This document shows, in pieces, positions 29,116 to 39,364 of a stretch of 64,000 bases of DNA. How positions within the stretch are numbered: position 1 is the first letter of the stretch; every line of letters starts with the position of its first letter. The translations under genes and the position numbers were made by a program. The notes under the pieces were generated by a model. It saw nothing but the letters and a program-made list of their open reading frames with translations. It was not told where the DNA came from and ran no database searches. The stretch is from Hanleya hanleyi (Eukaryota; Mollusca; Polyplacophora; Lepidopleurida; Hanleyidae). The stretch spans positions 1 through 64,000 of the forward strand of contig JAVTVY010020405.1 in NCBI GenBank assembly GCA_036873755.1. The letters are read 5' to 3'.

Positions 29116-30734
29116 GGATAAAGTCCGTATTCCGCTTTTTTTTCAGGAAAATTTTTACATGCACCCATCCATGACTGGATGCCCCTTCACATAGGCTTCA
29201 CATGGATACCTCATACAACTCCATCGGCCCATTAGGGACTCCCATAGATCCCAAAACGTCTATTTCCATACCCTTTGGCCACCGCGCATGCGTAGAATGG
29301 TGACAACGCCCGAGCCACTAGTCCAGTCAGATGCCCCCTCACCTGGGCTTCACATGGATACCTCATACAACTCCATCGGCCCATTAGAGGCTCCCCTAGA
29401 TCCCAAAACGTCTATTCCATACCCTTTGGCCACCGCGCATGCGCAGAATGGTGACAACGCCCGAGCCGCTAGTCCAGTCAGATGCCCCTTCACCTAGGCT
29501 TCACATGGATACCTCATACAACTCCATCGGCCCATTAGAGGCTCCCCTAGATCCCAAAACGTCTATTTCCATACCCTTTGGCCACCGCGCATGCGCAGAA
29601 TGCCGATATTTCAATCCGACACCCAGCCCATCAGATGCCCCTTCACGAATGCTTCACTTTGATACCTCACTCGACCCCATCGGTCCACTAGGGACCCACC
29701 TCGGTCACAAAACGTCTATTTAGGTATTCCCCGTATACATTAACATTGGAAGTCAACCCATGGGACTACTTTCTGTCCGCGTAGGCAGACCGCATCAATA
29801 CCAGACCGCATCACCGCGGAAGAATTCGAGGGCAAAGGTTGCCGGAACTATAGCCTAGACAGGTCAGTACATGCCTTGATCACGTGATCGCCACGTGACC
29901 AAGTTCCTCCTCAAAGCCTCCCCGTGACGTCATTACATCCGGGCGAAATTCGACCGAATAAAGGTAGACCCTACTACTGATGCAACATTGGGGATAATAA
30001 ACTGTATGAACATTGCTGAACTTGTTGTTATTCACAGGGGTAAAGTCCGTATTCCGCTTTTTTTTTTCAGGAAAAATTTAACATGCACCCGCCCATGACT
30101 GGATGCCCCTTCACATAGGCTTCACATGGATACCTCATACAACTCCATCGGCCCATTAGGGACTCCCCTAGATCCCAAAACGTCTATTTCCATACCCTTT
30201 GGCCACCGCACAACGCTCGAGCCACAAGTCCAGTCAGATGCCCCTTCACATAGGCTTCACATGGATACCTCATACAACTCCATCGGCCCATTAGAGGCTC
30301 CCCTAGATCCCAAAACGTCTATTTCCATACCTTTTGGCCACCGCGCATGCGCAGGATGCCGATATTTCAATCCCACACCCAGCCCATCAGATGCCCCTTC
30401 ACGAATGCTTCACTTTGATACCTCACTTGACCCCATCGGTCCACTGGGGTCACACCTCGATCACAAAACGTCTATTTAGGTATTCCCCGTATACATTAAC
30501 ATTGGAAGTCAACCCATGGGACTACTTTCTGTCCGCGGAGGCAGACCGCATCACCACCAGACCGCATCACCGCGGAAGAATTCGAGGGCAAAGGTTGCCG
30601 GAACTATAGCCTATACAGGTCAGTACATGCCTTGATCACGTGATCGCCACGTGACCAAGTTCCTCCTCAAAGCCTCCCCGTGACGTCATTACATCCGGGT
30701 GAAATTCGACCGAATAAGGGTAGACCCTACTACT
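29116..30734. repeat. Right terminal inverted repeat of element A, partly duplicated
   Basis: This is the inverted counterpart of 15,157-16,325. It exists as two direct copies. The first (29,116-29,978) and the second (about 30,040-30,734) each hold the AAAGTCCGTATTCCGC module, two or three NRF-1-core units, the unique terminal part and a CCCTACTACT end. A 60-bp piece of the upstream 3' element (GCAACATTGGGGATAATAAAC) is repeated between them, so the duplicated segment began near 29,055. Only the second copy abuts the target duplication. Confidence 0.88.
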
Positions 30735-31085
30735 GAGGAAGTTGCCGATAAGGCAATATGCAAGTTAATATTACAGATTGAAGGATGCCAGTAAGACAAA
30801 TTACAAGTTAATATCGCAGGTTGGAAGTTGCCAATAAGACAAAATGCAAACTGGTTTCCTTAAGTGGCATTTAGAAGTTGGGAAGTAGATAAATAAACAA
30901 ATTGCTTATGGATAACAACTTTTGTTTATTTATCTACTTCCCAACTTCTAAATGCCACTTTATAAACTAGAAGTTGTTATCCATAAGCAATTTGTTTATT
31001 TATAAAATGCAAACTTGTTAATATTGCAGTGAGGAAGCCGCCGATAAGGCAACGTACAAGTTAATATTGCAGGTTAGAAGTTGAC
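30735..31085. repeat. Host minisatellite, right flank of element A
   Basis: The array interrupted by element A continues here, starting with the right target duplication GAGGAA. At 31,026-31,050 GCAGTGAGGAAGCCGCCGATAAGGC is an uninterrupted array unit showing what the insertion site looked like. A snap-back inverted repeat is nested at 30,864-31,013. Confidence 0.8.
30864..31013. repeat. Two-part snap-back inverted repeat in the minisatellite
   Basis: A 37-base segment starting GTGGCATTTAGAAG (30,864-30,900) and a 21-base segment (30,901-30,921) are followed by the exact reverse complement of the first (30,922-30,958). After a short spacer come the reverse complement of the second and part of the first (30,970-31,013). 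The layout suggests template-switching synthesis or a foldback element. Confidence 0.75.
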
Positions 31086-31896
31086 TACTGGCGGGGTTTA
31101 TTAGGCTGACGATTGTGCCAGTGTACACAAATGAGAAATGACAGAATGTACAAAATAAAGGTTGACAAAAGACCGACAGAGTAAAAGTTGCAGGTAGAGG
31201 AATTACCCAAAGTGAAAAAACGCTACTTGACCAATGACAGGAACAACAAAATTCAAACTTAAACTCATGTATTAATAACTAAAATGTATAAAATTAGAAA
31301 TTTGTTGAAAAATTGTTAGACAATTTATTAGAATAATTTATGATTCTTACCAAATACGATAATTCCGAAAATAAGCCGAAGAGTGAGCATTGTCCTAGTG
31401 CCGTTGTTCGATGTCCAGGTTTGAAACGTTTTGGAAGATTTCAAAATCCACAGCTCATTTAGCTTGATTCTGTAGCTAAGTGTCTAGGTAACTCGACATA
31501 TACCTGATGTTAGCGGCCAAGGTTGCAATTATGTATTATTTAGTTTTTATGTTAATATACCGGTAAAGTAACAGTACGGTACAGTTAGCAATTTATCTTG
31601 ATCATTGTAATTATCGCATATTGTTGAAGCCCAAGGGAATGTAAACTATCAAATGATAAACAGGTTCATTTGTATCCGTGTTGTTCTCTCCCACACAACC
31701 ACTGAAGAAAATAAATGATTTGCTGCTGGGTTTTTTCTTTATCTCAATTTCTTAACATCAAATCAGACTAGCGTTATTAGGATATACACAACAGCATGCA
31801 TTGTACCCTGGGGATATCAGGTCTAGAACTAAAGGATGGAGCATTACAAGGACATACATGACGGTCATGAATTTTATGAGGGGATATCTGCTCTGG
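31086..31896. other. AT-rich noncoding host sequence
   Basis: No ORF with recognisable homology, no repeat units and no RNA gene are visible here. Confidence 0.4.
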
Positions 31897-32137
31897 TACT
31901 CTCTAAAACAAGTTGAGTGAAATTTCACTCAAGTAAGAGTGGAAATTGATCCCACTCAATACTTGAGTGAGATTTTCACCCAACTTGAGTTACTTTTCAC
32001 TCAACTTGAATTAAACGCACTCAAGAGTGGAAATTGATCCACTCAAGTTGAGTGAACTTGAGTGATTTTAACTCAAGTTGAGTGAAAAGTTACTCAGACT
32101 TGAGTGGAACAGTTCACTCAAGTTTTTTTAGAGAGTA
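31897..32137. mobile_element. Foldback MITE with TACTCTCTAAAA ends
   Basis: The ends TACTCTCTAAAA and TTTTAGAGAGTA are inverted repeats, with TA at the outer edge possibly being the target duplication. The interior is made almost wholly of CACTCAAGTT and its reverse complement AACTTGAGTG, so the whole 241 bp can fold on itself. This is typical of a nonautonomous DNA transposon with TA target duplication. No ORF. Confidence 0.7.
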
Positions 32138-34480
32138 TACGAAGCTCATGTACTAAAGCATAGCGCCTTATAACGATATACAAGATGGTCATGAATTGTT
32201 TTGGGGAATATCTGCTCCGGTACCGTTGGTTCTTTACCGTTGTTAATTGGTTAATTATAGGTTTATTGTGGAAGGGATGGGTGGTGGGAGGGGGGTCAAT
32301 GGAGTAAAGTTCTTTCCTTTACACCCTCGACCTCCCACCGAGAAACCTAATTAATCAATTAATAACGGTAAAGAGTGCCTGTGTGTATATACATCTCACA
32401 TACATACGAAAGCCGAGAGGGGACTTCTGAGTTCCGTCTTATGACTTCGGACTTTTTTCTTTCATAATGCATTACATCTAAAAGTTTGAAACATGGAATA
32501 ACACAATATCATTATTATATATAGCATATTGGGCTTGCGAAGTTGCTTGCTGGTATTTCTAATAATCAGATCATTATTGAAATTTATCTTGAGCTATGTT
32601 CTGTTTATTAAAGTGCGATAAGTTCTAATGTATATCGAACTGCCCTATGCCACAGTTAAAGGCGCCTCAATTACATAATATAATAGCAAAAGATGATACA
32701 TTACAATTAATCACAATTAATCCACCCTTTCCACATCAATGCTTGGACAATGCTGTCTTGTCCCGGTGGCGGCGACAGATGTATACTACGTGGGCCACCG
32801 TGTGAACTCCGGTTCGTTCTCATGATCTCTCCCCTGTGTTTATAACATTGAGCGGGTTTTTTCAAAATATTTTCAAATATGATAATATGAATCAAATATT
32901 CCCACTATCCTAAGAATGCGCTACAAGTTGATTGATCGGTTTTACTGAAAGTAGATCTATTCCATTCAACACCTCATTATTAATGGGAGGAAATTTAGCT
33001 CGATAATATCATAAGATCGTATCATTAAGCTCAAATAATTGGCCAAATTTTTATTTAGTTTCTATCAACATATTTCACTTTTTCAAAATCTTGCCCCCTT
33101 CTCTAAAGCTTTGACTTGATTATTGCCGTTCCAGTAAATTAATCTACGAAACATTCTGGCTTCCGACATCCGAGTTTACTTTTGCATATATGATAATAAT
33201 ACATATAATTCTGTCTTTGACTTTGTGCTTTGATTTTTCTGATTACTACTATATTAGCAATTTGAACAGGAACTCCAATGTTCTAGGGTCAGTTTTAGGC
33301 CACGGTTACAGAGATTTTGGGTTTGAGCCTAAATCTGCTATTGGTGGGTTTTATCGCAAATAATGTTTGGTGATGTCACCAAATGAACTCAAGATAATGA
33401 GCTAGTTTTATACTAGAATTGTCACAAAGCTATAAGTCAAATCTTTTTATTTATAATAGTGCTTATTTATAGCATCTTTCAAACTAATTCTAAAAAGTTC
33501 TAATTATTTATAGGAATACGATTCCTTTATCAACAGGTTACAAAGGGATTTATTTTGGAAATTACACGGGTTAGGTAATCTTATTACCTAATATGGAGTA
33601 CCAAAGGTCTATCCGATTCATATTTATTTAAAATTCATTTCAACTAACACACCTCCTTAAACAAGTTAAAGGAATCCTTAGCTGTCTATCTAACTAACTC
33701 ACCAAAAGTGCATTTGCATACCAAATTTGTACCAGTTCCAGAAAGCTTCTCATCAACCAAGAGCAATATTTTGATGCAAAAATGTAAAATAAATTCAAAG
33801 CAATGATTCAGTTTTCAGGAAAATTTGGCAACAACATATCTCTCCTGCAAAAGTGTTAATTTTCCATTTGGGCTACCCTTTAAGTAATCAAAACTATCAA
33901 GAATGTTCCAGGTTTGGAGAAGGGAGGGGAGGGAACTAAGTAGTATAAAGAGGGCAAATCGGTCGGACTTTTGGTGGGTGCGTACACTGCAAAAAATAAT
34001 TCACTAAAACATGTCCTAATAAAAACGTCTCACAGACACATTTATATTACCTGTAATATGTTTTGAAAAAAACGCGTAATGTTTCATGATAAACGCTTTG
34101 TATGTTTTATACTAAACCCCAGCATTGACGTAAAAACATGTTGTTCTGTTTTATGGTATACACAAGGCCTTTTACAATATACACATGTGTTGAAATGAAA
34201 ACACAATAAACGTTTATTTGAAACATTCAAACACCTTTATTCTCAGACACATTTTTTAAACGTTTTTACATGTTTTAAACAAATTTGGTTTACCATAAAC
34301 ATTCATACGTGTTTTACTAAATATATTAATATTAGTTTTTAATATTAAATGCAATTCCCTCATTGAAATAGTCGGGTGAAATGAACATGGAATGGAAACA
34401 TCAGTAATAACTGAAAGAATACAAAGAGCAAAAATTCTGAAAAATTTTCAGCAGACTCCTTTGTTATCTGGAAAAAAACA
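32138..34480. other. AT-rich noncoding host sequence
   Basis: No gene is supported. Near 32,225-32,375 a GGTACCGTTGGTTCTTTACCGT segment and its inverted relative surround a purine/pyrimidine-rich piece. Near 34,010-34,325 there are many AAACGTTT/ACATGTTTT words in both orientations, suggesting another degraded foldback element. The rest looks like ordinary intergenic sequence. Confidence 0.4.
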
Positions 34481-34554
34481 GATATGAAACGGCTATAAAG
34501 CCACGAATCACAGCCGTTAGCATTCAATGTACGCTCGACCATCAACACAGTGCT

Positions 34555-34985
34555 ATGGACAAACAGCATCGGGCTCTGAACACAGCGTATCTTAAAACGC
34601 ACAAAGCACAAGTGTTGCTTTGTGGTGACATTGTCAACCCTGTTGTGCATTTTATATGGGGTTGTGTTTCACGACATGGCGTACCTCAGCACTCTGCTCA
34701 TTCCACCAAAGCCACAACCAACAGCCGTGAGTGCAAGTCAGACGAATCTACAGACCCCCTCCACCGTAGCTTCAATCAAACCTCATCTGGCCCCAGCGAC
34801 CACCACACCGAGTATACAGTCCAGGTCAACGTCGATCCCTACACCAAGTATTGCAGCGGTCACTACGCCGGAAACCCCACCGTATATGAATATCCACGCT
34901 GAATGCAATAATGCACCTACAACTGTACCGAGGCACACAACACACAGAAGTGCTCCGACGACATCGACCCCAGTTCACATGTGCC
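34555..34985 (+). pseudogene. Membrane-protein remnant (element D)
   Basis: It starts with the ATG at 34,555 (MDKQHRALNTAYLKTHKAQ), matching MDKQQLPLNTASPKTRKAQ in element A. A frameshift in the membrane segment follows (near 34,615-34,625); the other frame then reads LSTLLCILYGVVFHDMAYLSTLL and a Thr/Ser/Pro-rich stretch. A TATAAA box stands at 34,493-34,498. Confidence 0.75.
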
Positions 34986-35459
34986 AGATTTACAAGGCGC
35001 ACTTCGTCCAGAAGCTCGTTCAAAATGACGACGGCATGATTACCCCACCCATTGCCCGGGTCGCGTGGTGTTACGGAGAATGGCAAGCGACGTATGCAAT
35101 CTCATGGCGGAGACGGATTCTCAGGTCATCCAGCTCTTTACCAAAGGCAGTCATAATCGGCGGCTCAGCATTATCTATTTAGTAATTTCAATAAAAGCAA
35201 AGAGCACCGGGACGTCAGTTTAAATGCCCACTACATGGTGGTGTTTATAAACCGGAGAGACACCACTCAACTGCGGCACCTGGCGAGACAGATGTTCCCC
35301 GCAGGCACCCAGTTTGCGTTGGAAGCCTTTGAGGTTACGACAACCCTTCAACACGGATATATGCTCTTTGAACTGAAGCAAGCCACACCCGATCACCTTC
35401 GACTACGGAAACCCACCATGCCTGGGAAAACCCACCATGTATACGTGAAAAAAAAATAA
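34986..35459 (+). pseudogene. Packaging ATPase remnant without P-loop (element D)
   Basis: A deletion fuses the end of the membrane gene to the ATPase just after Walker A: the frame resumes at AHFVQKL and continues MITPPIARVAWCYGEWQ. The Walker B region is deleted next, followed by frameshifted MAETDSQ-like DNA and then LNAHYMVVFINRRDTTQLRHL to the natural C-terminus HHVYVKKK at 35,459. Without Walker A and B it cannot be an ATPase. Confidence 0.82.
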
Positions 35460-35535
35460 ACATACCCACGGTGGCTCCCGCAGATGGCGTGTGTGTGTGT
35501 GTGTTTGATAATGGGGATAATAAAATAATTAACAG
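35458..35535 (+). promoter_or_regulatory. 3' hairpin plus GGGGATAATAAA element (element D)
   Basis: AAACATAC can pair with GTGTGTTT (with one G-U pair) around GGTGGCTCCCGCAG, then GATAATGGGGATAATAAAA. A GT microsatellite has expanded in the right arm (35,490-35,504). Confidence 0.55.
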
Positions 35536-35585
35536 AACATCATCGCGTCTGCCCAGTGCTAGGGGACTACAGAGATCAGGTCTCA

Positions 35586-35750
35586 AAGGGCTTCAACCAC
35601 GTACTCGATCTACCGGTGCGACAGACTGACATCAGTACCATCACCGTCGATATAAGGGATGACACCAGACAACCTATGGCATTCGAAATTGGGAAAGTGG
35701 TGGTCACACTTCATTATCGACAAGCACGCTCTCCCAACTTTGTATTATGA
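35586..35750 (+). pseudogene. Penton-like protein remnant, C-terminus (element D)
   Basis: The last 50 or so residues (VRQTDISTITVDIRDDTRQP to HYRQARSPNF) match the C-terminus of the element A penton-like protein. The first 200 residues are deleted together with the pX-like and hypothetical genes. Confidence 0.75.
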
Positions 35751-36115
35751 TGCACACGGCTATATGGGCTGTTATACCCATCAAGCCAGAGGTGGCCTAT
35801 CTGTCTTTGCAGGTACACGCATCCAACGAGGTCATGAGATTGGTAATGTGCTCGGGAGCATGGTCAAAACGTTCCTGTCATTGGTGACGCGTGGGGTGAA
35901 AGCGTTCTGAAAACAAGCTCTCCGAAGTGTACAAATCCCGGGAAATGTGTTCAGCGGTGAAGCACTGAAACGCCGAATCAAAGAAGCAGGAAGTGTCTTG
36001 GTCGCCAAAGTACAACGAACAGTAGGGAATAAAAGACCTGCACCACCGAGATTGCGCACCAGCCGACGACCGTCCCATCGAGGAAGCGCACGTCTAATAC
36101 TCGAGATATCTTTGC
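35748..36115 (+). pseudogene. Basic pVI-like gene remnant (element D)
   Basis: The Gly-rich block TRIQRGHEIGNVLGSMVKTFL and a basic tail (KRRIKEAGSVLVAKVQRTVG, RTSRRPSHRG) match element A. A TGA interrupts the middle (near 35,908) and the start is out of frame. This copy helps show where A lost a base. Confidence 0.7.
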
Positions 36116-36121
36116 GTAAAC

Positions 36122-36215
36122 ATGTCATTAATCCACGCAAAGTCCTGCCCCTCCACCGACAGTGAATTTTACTTGTGCACCGCCCCGACAAAGCAGGCTA
36201 ATGCAGTCCAGAACC
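36122..36215 (+). pseudogene. MCP N-terminal stub (element D)
   Basis: The ATG at 36,122 (MSLIHAKSCPSTDSEF) matches the first 30 or so MCP residues, after which homology ends abruptly. The rest of the MCP and the protease are deleted. Confidence 0.75.
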
Positions 36216-36379
36216 AAATACGCCTTTATGCCCAGCAGCGGGTCGTCTTCACCTTCTACCACAAGCGCAAAGTTCTCCCAGATGGTGTGGCCATGACATG
36301 TCTGGATATTTAGAGTGATGGATTCCCTAAAACATGCTGAAGTAAAAGCGAACTTACACCGCGGATATTCCACTGGACT

Positions 36380-38815
36380 TCTGTCGCGGATGTTATAATA
36401 AGGGGAGATAACTGCTGTATATATGTTGATTTCTCTGTTACGAAAATAAAATCTGGTTTTTCCTACAACAATGTGACTAGGTTATTTTGTTTACCATAGT
36501 TAGCCGGATTACGGAAATGCCCCAGGATCCAAAAGGCCACGTAGACGCCACTTGGCCCTTTGAAAGAGCTAAATCGGTCACATTGACGTTGGAAATTTGC
36601 TTATGATGTCACTTAAAGGGCACGTAGATGCCTCTTGACTTCGTTGACCTTTGACCTTTGAGACGTCACTAACCATAATGCTGCCCCTCGTATTTATGAT
36701 CAGGTACCGGAAGGGCCCGTAAACACCTCTTGATGTCACTTTCGGTTCCGGTAACGTGAGCGGAAGTGACCTATCCTATCATTTTATCCGGTATTGTGCG
36801 CAGGGGCCAAAGGTCACTTCCGGTCTCATGACCGGAAGTGACATCACAAAGGTCATGTGTAAATTTCCAAGGTCAATATCACCTTTAATACCCTTTATAT
36901 ACTACTATGGAATGTATGCAAGTTACAGATTTGCATGTATAGATTTGTTTTTATTTTATCTCGTTCCTTCTTCGTCTTATTCGTATAGGTTTAATCTATT
37001 TCTTATCCACTTAATTGTCGATAAGCTTCTCAAAGTTTCTTACAAGACCAACTTTTTCGATTATTTATGTTTTTAATATAATTGTCATATAATGTTTGAA
37101 ACAAATCGACATTACATATGTTATATACATGTATGTATAGTATACAGAGCGTATTCTAAAGAAATAGTGTCATAATCCTGAAGATTTAATACTATCGCTC
37201 ATGAATTACATTATGGGTTTATGAAAATACAAAGTGTGAACATAGCATTGTGCTGGTGTTAAAGACAATGTAATATGTATTCATTATGAAATCTGTACCA
37301 CTGTCATGTGTCAATAAATTCTACGTCATCGAAAAAAAAAAATAATAATAAAATAAAATAAACAAATAAATAGAAAGGTGCAACACCATATGCCAACGTT
37401 CAAGACGATGAGTTCAATATTTAATCTCATTATACACATTCCATTTATTCAGTACAATTTGATACAACGGAATGACACACACACACACCAACACACGCAC
37501 GCAAACACAAACACACACACAAACACACAGGAAAATAGCATCCATATGTGACACGGGCTGTATTTTCTTTAATTCGTGTTTTCGTATTTTCATTAATTCG
37601 TGTTTTCGTAGTAACGGAAGGAAGTATATTTTCCAAAAGCAAATAGCCGACTATGAATACCACCATCACCAAGACACCCACTGGACTGGAGAAATGAGGT
37701 CACCACTGAGTTTACAGAACATTTTTTGTTTGTCGATTTTGACACATAACCATATTAGATGAACGCATTAAAAAAGGCTCTGGAGTTTTCAAATATCCCA
37801 GAAACAGTGATATTCGAACATGTTTACCTATGTATATATTCAACGAATCTTACTGGAGCGATCATCTAAGATCGCCTTAAAAAAAATGCATTCATAGGTG
37901 TTTACTCGAACCACAGCCAAATGTTATCATCATCTCTGGTCATGGTACCGGTACGTAAAGCTGGGTCGTGGCTAACCCAGAAACTCTGGCTGTGATAGGT
38001 GAATATAGGTAAGGGGGCGTGGCATTCCTAAGGGGTCAGCAACAACTCCCCCCCCCAAAAATAGACTCCTTAGCCGATGTTTTCGGGCTATGTCGTGGCA
38101 GATCACGGGCCTGTCATAAGGAAGACTATTCGTCTTAGTGTTAGTTGTTTGTGACCTCGTGACCTTCCTGAATATGCACATATCTGAAGGAAATAAGAGC
38201 CAGGCAATGTGTCATATATTTCATCCCCTGTAAAATCACAAGTCAGTACCATGTCAGTATCACAAGTTTCGATTTAAGAGATGCTTCCCCAACTCTCTAA
38301 AACAAAAGGATCGCCCTCCAGCCTGTTCACAGTAAAAACTTTGTCACTGCACACAGTGATAGTTAATGAGGTCTTATTTTTTTTTAGATAAATCGAAACA
38401 CAAAACGTTTGATGTGTAACCTTTATGAAAAAAAAACTTGAAGAACGTCATACAATAGATACATAGAACCCGATATAATGATTTGATATGTAATGTTCAA
38501 CATGAGGATAACATTAATAGCCTATAGACAGGCACAGGGATTACCAACCCGAAATTGGAAATGAGCATGTTCCTTGATCGTCGAAATTTAAAAAAAGTTC
38601 AAGCATGAAGATAAGTTTCCGAAAATTAGATCTCCATTCTAGTTTAGTTTTTTTTTGCAGTAAATTCGCCTGAACGTTTGGCTTATGAATTCAGTGTATG
38701 AGGGCATTTGAAATGCAAGCGATCACATGATTGCCGTATTCATCATTGTTTTGGCAAACCCGAACATAGTGTACAAGAAGAAAAATCCATCCGCAGTTCA
38801 GAAAGGTACCAGCGC
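36380..38815. other. Noncoding stretch with ETS-like palindromes, a CA microsatellite and A-rich tails
   Basis: Near 36,530-36,860 several copies of GGTCACTTCC/CCGGAAGTGAC and short AAGGTCA words occur, including the inverted pair around 36,803-36,843. At 37,310-37,370 AATAAATTCTACGTCATCG precedes a long A-rich run, looking like the tail of a retroposed sequence. (CA)n is at 37,473-37,530. I see no gene. Confidence 0.45.
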
Positions 38816-39260
38816 GTCATTTTTAGCTCATCTGGGCCAAACGCCCGATGGGCTAATGTCATGGCCTGATTGCCCGTCGTCCGTCGACATCTTCTTCTCT
38901 GAAACCGCTTGACCGATTAAGCTGAAATTTGGCATGCATGGTACACCAGAATTTGTTCATGTGGTGTCGATATGATTTTAAATATGGCTGCCATGGCGGC
39001 CATCTTGAATTTGCCAGTGAAATGTTGTCATCATTATTTTTCGGTAACTACTTCATGGATCTTTCTCAAATTTGGGTCTAGTTGTACAACCTGTATATTT
39101 TAGTCCAATTTGAATATCCAATATGGCCACCAGGCGATCATTTTGGATTTCTCCATGAAACTTTGTTATTGCGATTTCTCAGGAACTACTGCATGGATCT
39201 TTCTCAAATTTGGTACACAGGTGGACACAGGTGGTCTAGTTGTGAGTAGTATAGTCAGGT
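38816..39260. repeat. Mollusc-type dispersed repeat (TTTAGCTCATCTGGGCC hairpin)
   Basis: It opens with TTTTTAGCTCATCTGGGCC, whose inverted partner GGCC...GATGGGCTAA follows. Then come CGTCGTCCGTCGAC and repeats of ACTACTTCATGGATCTTTCTCAAATTTGG alternating with ATGGCTGCCATGGCGGCCATCTTG-like words. This composition is familiar from many bivalve and gastropod genomes and supports a molluscan host. Confidence 0.6.
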
Positions 39261-39261
39261 G

Positions 39262-39300
39262 AAAAAACGTCGCATTTTCCAGGGAGGTAACTCTTGCATG
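39262..39300. repeat. Stray copy of the element B terminal sequence
   Basis: GCATTTTCCAGGGAGGTAACT here matches the outer ends of element B (47,187-47,204 and its inverted copy at 60,020-60,038). It lies next to the solo terminal repeat of the A family. Confidence 0.55.
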
Positions 39301-39364
39301 CAAAAAATGCAGGTTAAAGTATAGGAAGCGGCCATTCACGGCCTTTGTCCTCTGGGCCACAAGG

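Larger units (their letters stand above)
15157..30734 (-). mobile_element. Polinton/Maverick element A, complete with TIRs and 6-bp target duplication
   Basis: The element is 15,578 bp. It starts AGTAGTAGGGTCTACC and ends with the reverse complement of a near-identical sequence (...GTAGACCCTACTACT). GAGGAA flanks it on both sides (15,151-15,156 and 30,735-30,740), and 6-bp duplications are the mark of Polinton integrase. It encodes integrase, ATPase, protease and capsid proteins on the minus strand and a C2H2/polymerase-leader gene on the plus strand. The DNA polymerase domain is missing and several genes are broken, so the copy is not autonomous. Confidence 0.93.
34490..36320 (+). mobile_element. 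Decayed Polinton fragment D
   Basis: Remnants appear in the element's gene order on the plus strand: TATA box and membrane gene, ATPase, 3' hairpin element, penton C-terminus, pVI-like gene and MCP N-terminus. The pX-like and hypothetical genes and most of the penton gene are deleted, and each remaining gene has frameshifts. No terminal repeats are visible within about 2 kb on either side, so the fragment has lost its ends. It is more diverged than A, B and C. Confidence 0.82.

Noticed and set aside
29288..30609. Chains of 70-117 codon frames in terminal repeats (also 39,737-40,871, 47,836-48,069 and 59,003-59,762)
   Set aside because: They are periodic translations of the 150-bp satellite (MRRM...HIDTSLD), differ in frame between arrays and break often; there is no sign of protein selection.
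34010..34330. Possible DNA-transposon remnant with ACATGTTTT and AAACGTTT words
   Set aside because: No clear terminal inverted repeat or target duplication could be fixed; left as noncoding.
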